Shown: in pieces, positions 9,075-16,440 of the stretch | How positions within the stretch are numbered: position 1 is the stretch's first letter | How the letters are laid out: each line of letters begins with the position of its first letter | Origin: Terribium retamae | GTDB lineage: Bacteria; Pseudomonadota; Alphaproteobacteria; Rhizobiales; Rhizobiaceae | Direction: 5' to 3' | Assembly (NCBI RefSeq): GCF_022347545.1 | Contig: NZ_JAKREW010000015.1 | Span: forward strand, 53,934 to 117,933 | Length of the DNA: 64,000 nt | Notes under the pieces: generated by a model | The model's database searches: none | What the model saw: the letters and a program-made list of their open reading frames with translations, nothing else | Told to the model about the DNA's origin: nothing | Program-made: the position numbers and the translations under genes

Positions 9075-9968
9075 ATGACGACTGTTCCTTTCGACCAACT
9101 GGATGGTTTCATCTGGATGAACGGCCAGTTCATCAAATGGGCCGAAGCGAAAGTTCATGTGCTGACGCACAGCCTGCATTATGGCGGCGCTGTCTTCGAG
9201 GGCGAACGCGCCTATGGCGGCGAGATCTTCAAGCTGACGGAGCACAGCCAGCGGCTCCATGAATCGGCCCGCATTCTCGGTTACACCATTCCTTACTCGG
9301 TGGCGGAGATTGACGATGCCTGCCGCAAGCTGTTGAAACTTCAGGGTTTCCAGGATGCTTATGTTCGGCCTATCGCTTGGCGTGGCAGCGAACAGACTTC
9401 GGTAGGCGCTCAGAACAATCGCATTCATTGCGCGATCGCCATCTGGCAGTGGCCGAGCTACTTCGATCCGGAACTGAAGATGAAAGGTTTGCGGCTCGAC
9501 TGGGCCGAATACCGCCGGCCGGATCCATCCACGGCGCCGTCGAAGTCGAAGGCTTCGGGACTCTACATGATCTGCACCATGTCAAAGCACCTCGCGGAGG
9601 CCAAAGGTTATGCTGATGCGCTGATGCTCGACTGGCGCGGGCAGGTGGCTGAGGCGACCGGCGCCAATGTCTTCTTTGTAAAGGATGGGAAGCTGCACAC
9701 GCCGATAGCGGACTGTTTCCTCGACGGCATCACGCGGCGCACCGTGATGGATCTGGCGCGCAGGCGCGGTATCGAGGTCGTCGAACGCGCCATTCTGCCG
9801 GAAGAGCTGGCAGGCTTCGAGGAGTGTTTCCTGACCGGTTCGGCGGCGGAAGTCACGCCGGTTAGCGAAGTTGGGCAGTACCGATTCGCCGTCGGCGCGA
9901 TCAGCAGACTGCTTGTTCAGGACTATGCGGACGCGGTCCAACCCGTAAAAACGGTCGCTGCTGCCTAA
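9075..9968 (+). CDS. ilvE: Branched-chain amino acid aminotransferase
   Basis: This PLP-dependent fold-type IV aminotransferase performs the last step of valine, leucine and isoleucine synthesis and the first step of their breakdown. The 297-residue sequence has LHYGGAVFEGERAYGG near the N-terminus, Lys159 in the PSKSKASGLYM segment as the Schiff-base lysine, ALMLDWRGQVAEATGANVFFV, and the C-terminal FLTGSAAEVTPV phosphate-binding turn. The ATG at 9075 is fixed by GGGAGGA five bases upstream; an upstream in-frame extension has no ribosome site. It is divergent from the marR-type gene. No terminator is obvious after it. Confidence 0.95.
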   Translation: MTTVPFDQLDGFIWMNGQFIKWAEAKVHVLTHSLHYGGAVFEGERAYGGEIFKLTEHSQRLHESARILGYTIPYSVAEIDDACRKLLKLQGFQDAYVRPIAWRGSEQTSVGAQNNRIHCAIAIWQWPSYFDPELKMKGLRLDWAEYRRPDPSTAPSKSKASGLYMICTMSKHLAEAKGYADALMLDWRGQVAEATGANVFFVKDGKLHTPIADCFLDGITRRTVMDLARRRGIEVVERAILPEELAGFEECFLTGSAAEVTPVSEVGQYRFAVGAISRLLVQDYADAVQPVKTVAAA

Positions 9969-10110
9969 TAAAATTGGCAGTTTGTGTTCAAAGGGCAGTT
10001 ATGCGCTGCTTTTTTGTAAGCGCATTTTACTGACATTTGACTTTCAACCGATTCGCGGTCTCATTTTGGTGCCTGCCTGCGGCGGCAGGCATCCAAGGAG
10101 GGACTACAGA

Positions 10111-10422
10111 ATGGAAACACTTCTTCCGATCATCGTCCAGGTGATCAGCGGTATCATCGGCGGTCAGGCGGTGGGTGCAGCGCTGCAGCAGGCGGCAATG
10201 TCCCAGCTTCCCAAGATCCTCGGTGGTGCTATCGGTGGCGTCGGTGGCGCAGCCATCCTCGGCAGCCTTCTCGGCGGCGGAGCGGTTGATCCGGCTGCGG
10301 CAACAGCTGCCGCCAACGGCCTGGGCGGCGCGCTCAACCTCAACAACATCGTCGGCGGTGCCGGTGGCGGCGCGATCCTGACCGGCATCATCGGCCTGGT
10401 CATGAACGCGATGAAAAAATAA
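10111..10422 (+). CDS. Small Gly/Ala-rich hydrophobic protein of unknown function
   Basis: The 103-residue product is not one I recognise as a characterised family. It has an amphipathic start (METLLPIIVQVISGIIGGQAVG), then a Gly/Ala run with GxxxG spacing (ILGGAIGGVGGAAILGSLLGGG, about residues 37-58). A second hydrophobic stretch (GGGAILTGIIGLVMNAMKK) closes the protein with positive charge. There is no cleavable signal peptide. The pattern suggests one or two glycine-zipper membrane helices that could pack or oligomerise. The start has a strong AAGGAGGG ribosome site and a clean terminator follows, which supports a real, well-expressed gene. Confidence 0.75.
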   Translation: METLLPIIVQVISGIIGGQAVGAALQQAAMSQLPKILGGAIGGVGGAAILGSLLGGGAVDPAAATAAANGLGGALNLNNIVGGAGGGAILTGIIGLVMNAMKK

Positions 10423-10445
10423 GCGCGACCATCACGAGTTTTAAG

Positions 10446-10469
10446 AATGGGCGGCTTTGGCCGCCCATT
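10446..10469. terminator. Intrinsic terminator after the Gly-rich gene
   Basis: AATGGGCGGC (10446-10455) pairs perfectly with GCCGCCCATT (10460-10469) around TTTG. A short T-rich stretch follows. It separates the Gly-rich gene from the MBL gene. Confidence 0.75.
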
Positions 10470-10552
10470 TCATTTGGCGCTTTGGATTTCCGCGAACTGG
10501 ACGCAGAGGCCCGTAACCTCTAGGTGGAGGGGGAAGCCATCAAGGAGCCATC

Positions 10553-11194
10553 ATGGGTCAGCTCAATGCCGGCATCGTGCCGGTCACGCCGTTCCAGCAG
10601 AACTGCACCATCCTTTTCGACGGCGACAGCAAGGTGGGAGTGGTCGTTGATCCTGGGGGCGATGTCGAGCGGATTCTGGCTGCAGTGCGGGACAACGCCA
10701 TAGCGGTCGAGGCAATCTGGATTACGCATGGCCACATCGACCATGCCGGCGGTGCGATGGATCTCAAGGACGCGCTCGGTGTCGACATCATCGGCCCGCA
10801 TGAAGACGACAAGCCACTGCTCGACAATCTGGAAAACCAGGCGCGCCGCTTCGGGATCACCGACACGATCCGCAACTGTGTGCCCGATCGCTTCCTGACG
10901 GAGGGCGAGAGCGTTTCGTTCGGTGAGCACATTTTCGAAGTGCTGCACTGCCCCGGGCATGCGCCCGGCCATGTCGTCTACTTCAATCGAGCCGCCCGGT
11001 TTGCCCATGTCGGCGATGTGCTGTTCCATGGTTCCGTCGGCCGCACGGACCTGCCTGGCGGCAGCCACGAGACGCTGATCCGGATGATCAAGGAAAAGCT
11101 CCTGCCGCTGGGCGACGATATCGGCTTCCTGTGCGGTCATGGCCCTGGCAGTCGCTTTGGCGACGAGCGCCGCTCCAACCCTTTCCTGACCTGA
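10553..11194 (+). CDS. MBL-fold metallo-hydrolase (glyoxalase II-like)
   Basis: This 213-residue metallo-beta-lactamase-fold enzyme has the THGHIDHAGG metal motif at about residue 60, a second histidine in CPGHAPGHVVY, the bridging Asp in AHVGDVLF, and a final His in FLCGHGPGS. The pattern matches the short YcbL/glyoxalase II-like group that hydrolyses thioesters, but lacks the C-terminal substrate domain of true GloB. AAGGAG precedes the ATG, and the gene ends at a strong bidirectional terminator. The substrate is not determinable from sequence. Confidence 0.9.
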   Translation: MGQLNAGIVPVTPFQQNCTILFDGDSKVGVVVDPGGDVERILAAVRDNAIAVEAIWITHGHIDHAGGAMDLKDALGVDIIGPHEDDKPLLDNLENQARRFGITDTIRNCVPDRFLTEGESVSFGEHIFEVLHCPGHAPGHVVYFNRAARFAHVGDVLFHGSVGRTDLPGGSHETLIRMIKEKLLPLGDDIGFLCGHGPGSRFGDERRSNPFLT

Positions 11195-11229
11195 ACGGAC
11201 GCTTCCGGTGGAGCTCATGCGATCACGAA

Positions 11230-11257
11230 AAAAGCGCCGCTTGAAAGCGGCGCTTTT
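11230..11257. terminator. Bidirectional intrinsic terminator
   Basis: AAAAGCGCCGCT (11230-11241) and AGCGGCGCTTTT (11246-11257) form a perfect 12-base stem with a TGAA loop and A/T runs on both sides. It can serve both the MBL gene and the convergent BA14K gene. Confidence 0.9.
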
Positions 11258-11324
11258 AGGGCGAGGCAGGGAACTTGAAATCCATCACACGGACGGAATG
11301 TCGAGATCGGCTTGATCGCGACGT

Positions 11325-11744
11325 TTAGTTGGCGACACAGAAGTGCTGCTGGCCATCATAGCCCGTGAATGTGCCGGAACGTGCGTTGAACGAGCGATAG
11401 CGGTTCCCGCAGTAATTGTACCATTCCGGGGTCCATGGCTCGATCCCGCCGGAATAGCGGTAATACTGCCTGACCACTGGCCGTGGGCGCACGACATAGC
11501 GAGGCCGCGGCTCATAATAATCGTAGTCGTCGTAATAGGCCGGCTCACGATAGCGCGGCTGCGACAATGCACCGGCGATCAGCGCGCCGGCGGCGAGACC
11601 GACCACACCGGCGGCAAGAGCATCGCCGCCACGGTGATGATGACGGCGCCAACGCCAGTCGTCTGCACTTGCAGGGGAAAAGGTCGCCAGCGTCGTCGCA
11701 CCGACGGCGACGGACAGGATGGCAGCTTTGAAAAATCGGTTCAT
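11325..11744 (-). CDS. BA14K-family exported lectin-like protein
   Basis: The 139-residue protein begins with a signal peptide (MNRFFKAAILSVAVGATTLATFSPASA, cleavage after ASA). A Trp/Arg/His-rich segment, a membrane-like Ala/Gly stretch (ALAAGVVGLAAGALIAGAL) and a Tyr/Arg/Pro-rich region follow. The C-terminal family signature WYNYCGNRYRSFNARSG then GYDGQQHFC carries two cysteines. BA14K proteins are surface or periplasmic antigens of Brucella and relatives with reported lectin activity. The ATG at 11744 is fixed by AAGGAG. The internal hydrophobic run raises the possibility of membrane anchoring. Confidence 0.88.
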   Translation of the reverse strand: MNRFFKAAILSVAVGATTLATFSPASADDWRWRRHHHRGGDALAAGVVGLAAGALIAGALSQPRYREPAYYDDYDYYEPRPRYVVRPRPVVRQYYRYSGGIEPWTPEWYNYCGNRYRSFNARSGTFTGYDGQQHFCVAN

Positions 11745-11877
11745 GACGGTCTCCTTGATCCCGGATCGCCCGCTTCTTCTGGAGGCGTCGTCCGGTCTTG
11801 CAGCCATTAATATGCGGTCGTGGCTGAACGGAGGCTGAACGGAATCGTCCTGAACGGGATCACCTTTTTGCGAACCG

Positions 11878-11911
11878 TCAAAAACGTCCCACCGCTTTCG
11901 TCTGCGGTGGG
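11878..11911 (-). terminator. Terminator of the first cold-shock gene
   Basis: Read leftward, CCCACCGC and GCGGTGGG (11904-11911 and 11888-11895) form an 8-base stem with an 8-base loop. They are followed by ACG and then a T5 run (11880-11884). It lies 40 bases past the stop of the gene ending at 11951. Confidence 0.75.
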
Positions 11912-11950
11912 CGATGCTCTATCGGTCGACGTCGCCCGCGGGCGATCGGC

Positions 11951-12163
11951 TCAGCCGATGGTCAGATTGACCGCCTTGGGACCCTTGCCGCGCTTATCCG
12001 GCTCGGTATCGAAAGTCACTTTCTGTCCATCTTCAAGGCCAGGGAGTCCCGAAGCTTGCACGGCGGAAATATGAACGAAAACGTCCTTCGCTCCATCGTC
12101 CGGCGTAATGAAGCCGAAGCCCTTGGCATGATTGAAGAATTTGACAGTGCCGGTCTGCGGCAT
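11951..12163 (-). CDS. Cold-shock domain protein (first of two adjacent copies)
   Basis: This 70-residue CspA-type OB-fold RNA chaperone has RNP1 KGFGFITP and RNP2 VFVHIS plus the closing [11 protein letters not shown] 12163 is preceded by AAGGAG. A strong hairpin (12191-12224) lies in the leader about 14 bases above the ribosome site, suggesting structure-dependent translation. It is closely related to the copy at 12375-12587, differing at about 20 positions and sharing the C-terminal [14 protein letters not shown] end, so a tandem duplication is likely. Each copy has its own terminator. Confidence 0.95.
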   Translation of the reverse strand: MPQTGTVKFFNHAKGFGFITPDDGAKDVFVHISAVQASGLPGLEDGQKVTFDTEPDKRGKGPKAVNLTIG

Positions 12164-12190
12164 TGGGAAACTCCTTGTGAACCCCATCAG

Positions 12191-12224
12191 TCCAGTCTCC
12201 GGGCACAGAGTGTCCGAGACTGGA
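12191..12224 (-). promoter_or_regulatory. Leader hairpin of the first cold-shock gene
   Basis: TCCAGTCTC (12191-12199) pairs with GAGACTGGA (12216-12224). The stem continues GGGCAC to GTGTCC with one bulged C and one G-T pair, closing on a 3-base loop. The 13-base block CCCGGAGACTGGA (leftward strand) recurs upstream of the second csp gene at 12756-12768. It may be an RNA thermosensor-like or stability element. Confidence 0.55.
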
Positions 12225-12307
12225 AATTTGTCGTTTATTTTGTCGGTATCGGCAAGAAAAACTTTTGCCGTAGGTTAGCCGAGAAGCCACCGATGTTTTG
12301 GCGGCAT

Positions 12308-12341
12308 GAAAAAAGGCCCGACGAGGACCGTCGCGCCTTTC
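12308..12341 (-). terminator. Terminator of the second cold-shock gene
   Basis: Read leftward, AAAGGC-GCGACG faces CGTC-GGGCCTTT and is followed by a T6 run at about 12309-12314. It lies about 35 bases past the stop at 12375 and isolates the two csp transcripts. Confidence 0.8.
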
Positions 12342-12374
12342 GAATTTGTTGCAAGAACGAAATTTCCAACGCCC

Positions 12375-12587
12375 TTAAGCCGCGTGCAGATTGACTGCCT
12401 TGGGGCCTTTACCCTTGCGGTCGGGTTCGACGTCGAAACTGACCTTCTGTCCATCGACCAGGGTGCGCAACCCCGAGGCCTCGACCGCGGAAATATGGAC
12501 GAAGACGTCCTTGTCGCCGCCGTCGGGCGTGATGAAACCGAAGCCTTTGGTGGTGTTGAAGAACTTTACAGTACCGGTCTGGGCCAT
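12375..12587 (-). CDS. Cold-shock domain protein (second adjacent copy)
   Basis: The 70-residue OB-fold protein has [11 protein letters not shown] and [11 protein letters not shown] with the same end, [21 protein letters not shown] lies upstream of the ATG. The leader is unusually long: the shared CCCGGAGACTGGA block lies about 170 bases above the start, and a terminator-like hairpin (12690-12713) lies between them. This pattern fits a structured cold-shock 5' UTR or an attenuated leader. Confidence 0.95.
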   Translation of the reverse strand: MAQTGTVKFFNTTKGFGFITPDGGDKDVFVHISAVEASGLRTLVDGQKVSFDVEPDRKGKGPKAVNLHAA

Positions 12588-13070
12588 TGGAAAAACTCCC
12601 TCACCCGTTCAACGATGGGTTCCGCCCGTGGTCCTCAGCCGATGGGCAGTTCCCGGTGGCTTTTCGGCACTCATGCATTCGCGCATGACAAAACCCCCCG
12701 CCGAAAACGGGGCTGTCAGAGATTCACACTATCGGGGAAAGGGTCGTTCAAACGTTCCAGTCTCCGGGTCGCAAATGCCCGAACACGGAATCTATCGCAC
12801 GGAAATGTGATCGTTGCAAGCTGGGGATCAGATACCAGATGCCCAGCATGCACTCGCTCTAGTCCCTCGAAAAGGCAAGGTCATCTGCCACAGATCGGGA
12901 ACGATAGGCACAGAACCTGCTGGTACGGTTCATCTGACCGTTCACCAAGCCGGCAGCCCGCGCTTGCCTTGTCCGCCACGGGTCTATTCAATCGGGTCGA
13001 CGTGGTCGCTAGGATCATAAGCGCCATGTCTCCGGCGCCTTGCGCCGGAAGGGGAGATGGAGAGAGGGCC
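12588..13070. other. Long csp leader and divergent intergenic region
   Basis: No gene is supported in these 483 bases. They hold, on the leftward strand, CCCCG-TTTTCGG-CGGGG followed by GGTTTTG (12690-12713), a terminator-like hairpin. The block shared with the other csp leader is at 12756-12768. The right part presumably carries the promoter of the Kazal lipoprotein gene. Confidence 0.5.
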
Positions 13071-13487
13071 ATGACACTTTTGAGATTTTTCCTGCGGCCA
13101 CGAAATTTGGCATTGGCTATCTTGGCTGTTGTACTTGCCGCTTGTACCGTCGTTGTGGACGAGGGGCCGGGGCCACGACCGCGGCCGCCTTATCCCGGAC
13201 CCGGACCGCAACTCTGCACGCGCGAATACGAACCTGTCTGCGCGCGGCGCGGCGGCGACCGACAGACTTTCGCCAACGCCTGCATGGCACGGCGCTCCGG
13301 TTACCGTGTTATTGGCGACGGCCCATGTCGCGGCGGTGGTTGGGACGACGGTGGTGATCGACCGCAATTCTGCACGCGGGAATATGCGCCCGTCTGTGCT
13401 CGCCGCCACGGACAGTTGCAAACCTTCCCGAACAGCTGCGAAGCTCGCGCTGCCGGATGGCGTATCGTCGACGACGGCCCATGCTGA
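13071..13487 (+). CDS. Lipoprotein with two four-cysteine Kazal-like domains
   Basis: The 138-residue protein has a lipoprotein signal with lipobox LAAC (Cys25), a Pro/Gly/Arg linker, and two copies of a Kazal-type module. The modules share CTREYxPVCARR and identical cysteine spacing: Cys49, 57, 71, 86 and Cys101, 109, 123, 138. Classical Kazal domains inhibit serine proteases and have six cysteines; these keep four, lacking one disulfide. The predicted location is the outer or inner membrane facing the periplasm or outside. A role in guarding the envelope against proteases is inference from the fold. The ATG at 13071 is chosen because it starts the signal peptide; a purine-rich GGGGAGATGGAGAG precedes it. 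Confidence 0.85.
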   Translation: MTLLRFFLRPRNLALAILAVVLAACTVVVDEGPGPRPRPPYPGPGPQLCTREYEPVCARRGGDRQTFANACMARRSGYRVIGDGPCRGGGWDDGGDRPQFCTREYAPVCARRHGQLQTFPNSCEARAAGWRIVDDGPC

Positions 13488-13568
13488 GTTCCATGTCCAG
13501 GCGCCGTATCTGTGGCGCCTGGACAGCTCCTTCGAACATGCCGCGCTTGAAACCGCCAGACGGATGGC

Positions 13569-13670
13569 CTAGAGCAATTCCAGGAAAAGTACGTGGCGGT
13601 TTCCGTCCGGAATTGCGTAAAAACAAAGAGTTAGAGTTTTCCGCGTTCCCGTAAAAGCGAAACGCTCTAG
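13569..13670. repeat. RIME-like palindromic intergenic repeat, family B copy 1
   Basis: A 102-base element with terminal inverted repeats CTAGAGC (13569-13575) and GCTCTAG (13664-13670). It shares ATTCCAGGAAAA, GGTTTTCCGTCCGGAATT-like and GCGTAAAA-CAAAGAG blocks with the copy at 38247-38311, and the TTAGAG-TTTCCGCG part with 17501-17607. This is a mosaic intergenic palindrome. Confidence 0.8.
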
Positions 13671-13717
13671 TCGCAACAGGCTTAGACGAACATGGCAGGT
13701 GTCCCATCAATCGGGCA

Positions 13718-15421
13718 TTGAGAAGGCGCGATGGTGCCAAGGGTGGCTCCGGGCAACCGCCGCGTGGCGGCGACCTGGATCGTGCGGTCGCGCAGGCATT
13801 GCAGTTGCATCAGAGCGGGCGTTTGCCCGAAGCAGAAAACCTTTACCGGCAAGTGCTGGCCGCTAGGGCCAGTCATGCGGCCGCAGCGCATTTCCTGGGC
13901 CTTCTACTGCACCAGACAGGCCGCAGCGCCGAAGGGCTTGCCCTCATCGAACAATCGCTCAGAGCCGAGCCGAAGAATCCGGATTTCCTGAACAATTATG
14001 GGACGGTGTTGCGCGATGCAGGCCGTGCAGTTGCAGCGGCCGATCAGTTCCGAAAGGCAGTGGCGGCTAAGGCCGACCACGCTGCGGCGCGCGAAAACCT
14101 CGGTTCGACCTTACGCCAGATCGGCCATTTCGATGCCGCCGAAGAGGTTTTTCGTGCCACGGTCGGCCGCAATCCGTTCCATATGCGCGCCAGGGCCAGC
14201 CTTGCCGAGACGCAGCAGGAAGCGGGGCGGTTGGACGATGCGCTCGTCACTTTCCAGGAAGCGTTGGCGATCCGTCCGAAGGACGCCGAGCTCAATCATG
14301 GCTACGGCGTTGGGCTGATGGAGAAAGGCCGCCTTGCGGAGGCTGCCGAGCACTTCCGCATCGCGCTTGCCGCCAATCCTGGGCAGGCCAAGTCCTGGTT
14401 GATGCTCTCGCAGGTCAAGCCGCAGCGAGAACGCGACGAGGAATTGGCGGCCATGGAGGCGCAGCACGCCAAAGCGCCGGCCGACAGCCTGGCGCGCATG
14501 CAGCTTTCCTTCGGCCTTGGCAAGGCGCATGACGATCTCAAGAACTATGACAAGGCCTTCGACTATTTCGCTGAGGGCAACGCGGTCCGCCGCAAAGGCC
14601 TAACCTACGACGCGGCGAAGACACGTGCCGAATTCGAAGCGATGAAAGCGACCTTTACCAAGGCGTTTTTCGAGAAGCACAGGCCCAGCGCGATCGAGGA
14701 CGATACGCCCATCTTCGTCGTCGGCATGCCGCGATCCGGTACCACGCTGGTCGAGCAGATCATCGCAAGTCATCCACAGGTATTCGGCGCCGGCGAGCTC
14801 ACCATTCTCAAGACGGCGGTGGGCAAGGGGTTCCCCCTCGATATGAAAGGCGGTTTCCCGGCCGGTATCGTCGATATGCCGGACAAGGCCTTCGCCGATG
14901 CCGGCCACGATTATTTGGACATGCTGCATGCCCGCTATCCCGGCTTGAAACATGTCACCGACAAGATGCCGGGTAACTTCCTTTTGGTGGGTTTCCTGCA
15001 TCTGATGCTGCCCAATGCCAAGATCGTGCATTGCAGCCGCAATGCCGTGGCGACGTGCCTGTCGATCTTCAAGTCGCATTTCCGGGGCGACGGCCATCTT
15101 TACGGTTACGACCTCACCGAGCTGGCCGATTTCCACAATCTCTATGTGGATATGATGGCGCATTGGCACGCAGTTCTGCCAGGCGTCGTGCATGATGTGC
15201 GCTATGAGGATTTCGTAGCCGACCAGGAAGGGCAGAGCCGCGCGTTGATCGACTATCTCGGCTTGCCCTGGAGTGACGCCGTCCTCTCGTTCCATGAAAA
15301 TGAGCGGCAGGTGCGTACGGCTTCTGCCGCGCAGGTACGCCAGCCGATGTACAAGGGGTCCGTGGATCTGTGGAAGCGCTATGGCGATCGGCTTGATCCG
15401 TTGATCCAGCGGTTGAAGTAG
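13718..15421 (+). CDS. TPR-repeat sulfotransferase
   Basis: The 567-residue protein joins about six tetratricopeptide repeats (residues 20-240) to a PAPS-dependent sulfotransferase domain. The 5'-phosphosulfate loop is GMPRSGTTLVEQI (about 336-348). The 3'-phosphate region is near NAKIVHCSRNAVATCLSIFKSHF, and VRYEDFV follows. The acceptor is unknown; TPR-sulfotransferases of this type resemble tyrosylprotein and polysaccharide sulfotransferases. The start is uncertain: no ATG or GTG exists in the open frame before the first TPR, so TTG at 13718 is the best candidate, although its ribosome site is poor. A better-placed ATG at 13731 is out of frame. A RIME-like repeat ends 48 bases upstream. 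Confidence 0.88.
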   Translation: MRRRDGAKGGSGQPPRGGDLDRAVAQALQLHQSGRLPEAENLYRQVLAARASHAAAAHFLGLLLHQTGRSAEGLALIEQSLRAEPKNPDFLNNYGTVLRDAGRAVAAADQFRKAVAAKADHAAARENLGSTLRQIGHFDAAEEVFRATVGRNPFHMRARASLAETQQEAGRLDDALVTFQEALAIRPKDAELNHGYGVGLMEKGRLAEAAEHFRIALAANPGQAKSWLMLSQVKPQRERDEELAAMEAQHAKAPADSLARMQLSFGLGKAHDDLKNYDKAFDYFAEGNAVRRKGLTYDAAKTRAEFEAMKATFTKAFFEKHRPSAIEDDTPIFVVGMPRSGTTLVEQIIASHPQVFGAGELTILKTAVGKGFPLDMKGGFPAGIVDMPDKAFADAGHDYLDMLHARYPGLKHVTDKMPGNFLLVGFLHLMLPNAKIVHCSRNAVATCLSIFKSHFRGDGHLYGYDLTELADFHNLYVDMMAHWHAVLPGVVHDVRYEDFVADQEGQSRALIDYLGLPWSDAVLSFHENERQVRTASAAQVRQPMYKGSVDLWKRYGDRLDPLIQRLK

Positions 15422-15429
15422 CAATTCCA

Positions 15430-15540
15430 CCAAAAAACAAACCGCCAGATCGTCGATCGGAATCCGATCATATCGACCGATATTCCGATCTCTCCCTCAG
15501 TTTTCGCATGATCTTGTCTCTTGGGATCATGCTTCAGGGA
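15430..15540. repeat. RIME-like palindromic intergenic repeat, family A copy 2
   Basis: GCATGATC (15506-15513) faces GATCATGC (15525-15532), preceded by interlocking GATCG/CGATC palindromes (15450-15492). The ATTCCGATCT, GTTTT and CGCATGATCTT blocks match the element at 3045-3143. It lies between convergent genes. Confidence 0.7.
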
Positions 15541-15592
15541 TACGATCCGGCGGCGGGAAGCCTGCCTCCTGTTTGGAGAAGGTGACCTCTGG

Positions 15593-16021
15593 CTACTTGA
15601 TTGGGGCGTTCATCGCCCAGTTGACGCCGAATGGGTCGCGCAGGCTTCCCCAGCGATCGCCCCAGAACATCTCCTGCAGCGGACTTTCGATGTCGCAGCC
15701 AGCATCAACCGCGCGGCTCCACCAGCCATCGATGTTGTCGGCCTGAAGGATAAGCTGCATCGTATAGCCTTGCGCCGCTTTGTGCGGATGGCCGTGCTCG
15801 GGATAAGCGTCGCTGAGCATCAGCGAAGAGCCGTTGATGTAGAGATGGATGTGCATGGTGCGCCCCTGCTCATCCGGCGGATAGGAGAATACTTCTTCGG
15901 CGCCGAAGGCGCGCTTGTAGAATTCAGCGGCCTTCACGGCGCCGTCCACCTGCAGGTAAGCGATCAGGCCGCCGAGCACCTGCGGGCGTGGATATTCGGT
16001 CTGTGCGGTCGTGTCGTTCAT
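15593..16021 (-). CDS. VOC-family (PhnB/glyoxalase-like) protein
   Basis: The 142-residue protein has two beta-alpha-beta-beta-beta modules of the vicinal oxygen chelate fold: GGLIAYLQVDGAVKAAEFYKRAFGAEEVFSYP, then MHIHLYINGSSLMLSDAYPEHG. The second module ends MFWGDRWGSLRDPFGVNWAM, the usual PhnB-type ending. Such proteins include metal-dependent lyases and drug-binding proteins, and the catalytic identity here is open. AGGAGAG precedes the ATG. Its immediate upstream neighbour is a DUF1127 microprotein in the same direction, 24 bases away. Confidence 0.85.
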   Translation of the reverse strand: MNDTTAQTEYPRPQVLGGLIAYLQVDGAVKAAEFYKRAFGAEEVFSYPPDEQGRTMHIHLYINGSSLMLSDAYPEHGHPHKAAQGYTMQLILQADNIDGWWSRAVDAGCDIESPLQEMFWGDRWGSLRDPFGVNWAMNAPIK

Positions 16022-16045
16022 GGGGCTCTCCTCTGATTATGGGTT

Positions 16046-16237
16046 TCAGCGTATCGCTACCAACAGGCCTACCAAACCGTGGTGGTGGTGGTTCGTGCGT
16101 CCGTCCGCTGCCTCAGTCAAACCGATGTCCTTGCGCAGTTCGAGCGGCAGTGAACGCAACGTGCGTTCGGTACGGGCACGGGTGCGCGCCGCCGAGTATT
16201 CGGTCGCGATGCGACCAATGGATGACAGGATCGACAT
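16046..16237 (-). CDS. DUF1127-like small protein
   Basis: This 63-residue protein carries the DUF1127 (YjiS-like) pattern: a basic helix RTRARTERTLRSLPLELRKDIGL, in which the L-x-x-DIGL core is diagnostic. A family-atypical tail with a His run (NHHHHGLVGLLVAIR) follows and makes the protein longer than the usual 45-50 residues. DUF1127 proteins are Arg-rich RNA-associated microproteins; Agrobacterium and Rhodobacter members affect phosphate and carbon metabolism or sRNA function. GGGAGA lies seven bases above the ATG. It is probably co-transcribed with the VOC gene. Confidence 0.7.
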   Translation of the reverse strand: MSILSSIGRIATEYSAARTRARTERTLRSLPLELRKDIGLTEAADGRTNHHHHGLVGLLVAIR

Positions 16238-16440
16238 GGTGCATTCTCCCTTTGCTTGGCGGCGGCATTATCGCGCCGACAGCATAATGACGGTCGGCGC
16301 AGCGCCATTCCGACAGGGGCACGAAAAATTTTTTTCGAGCTGATTGCGGGTGCCCCCGCGGACGGTCATTTCCGTGTGAGGATCGTGTCAAAGTGGCGGT
16401 GCTTCATGGTTTGGCCATCAGGAACCCGTAGCGGGGCATC

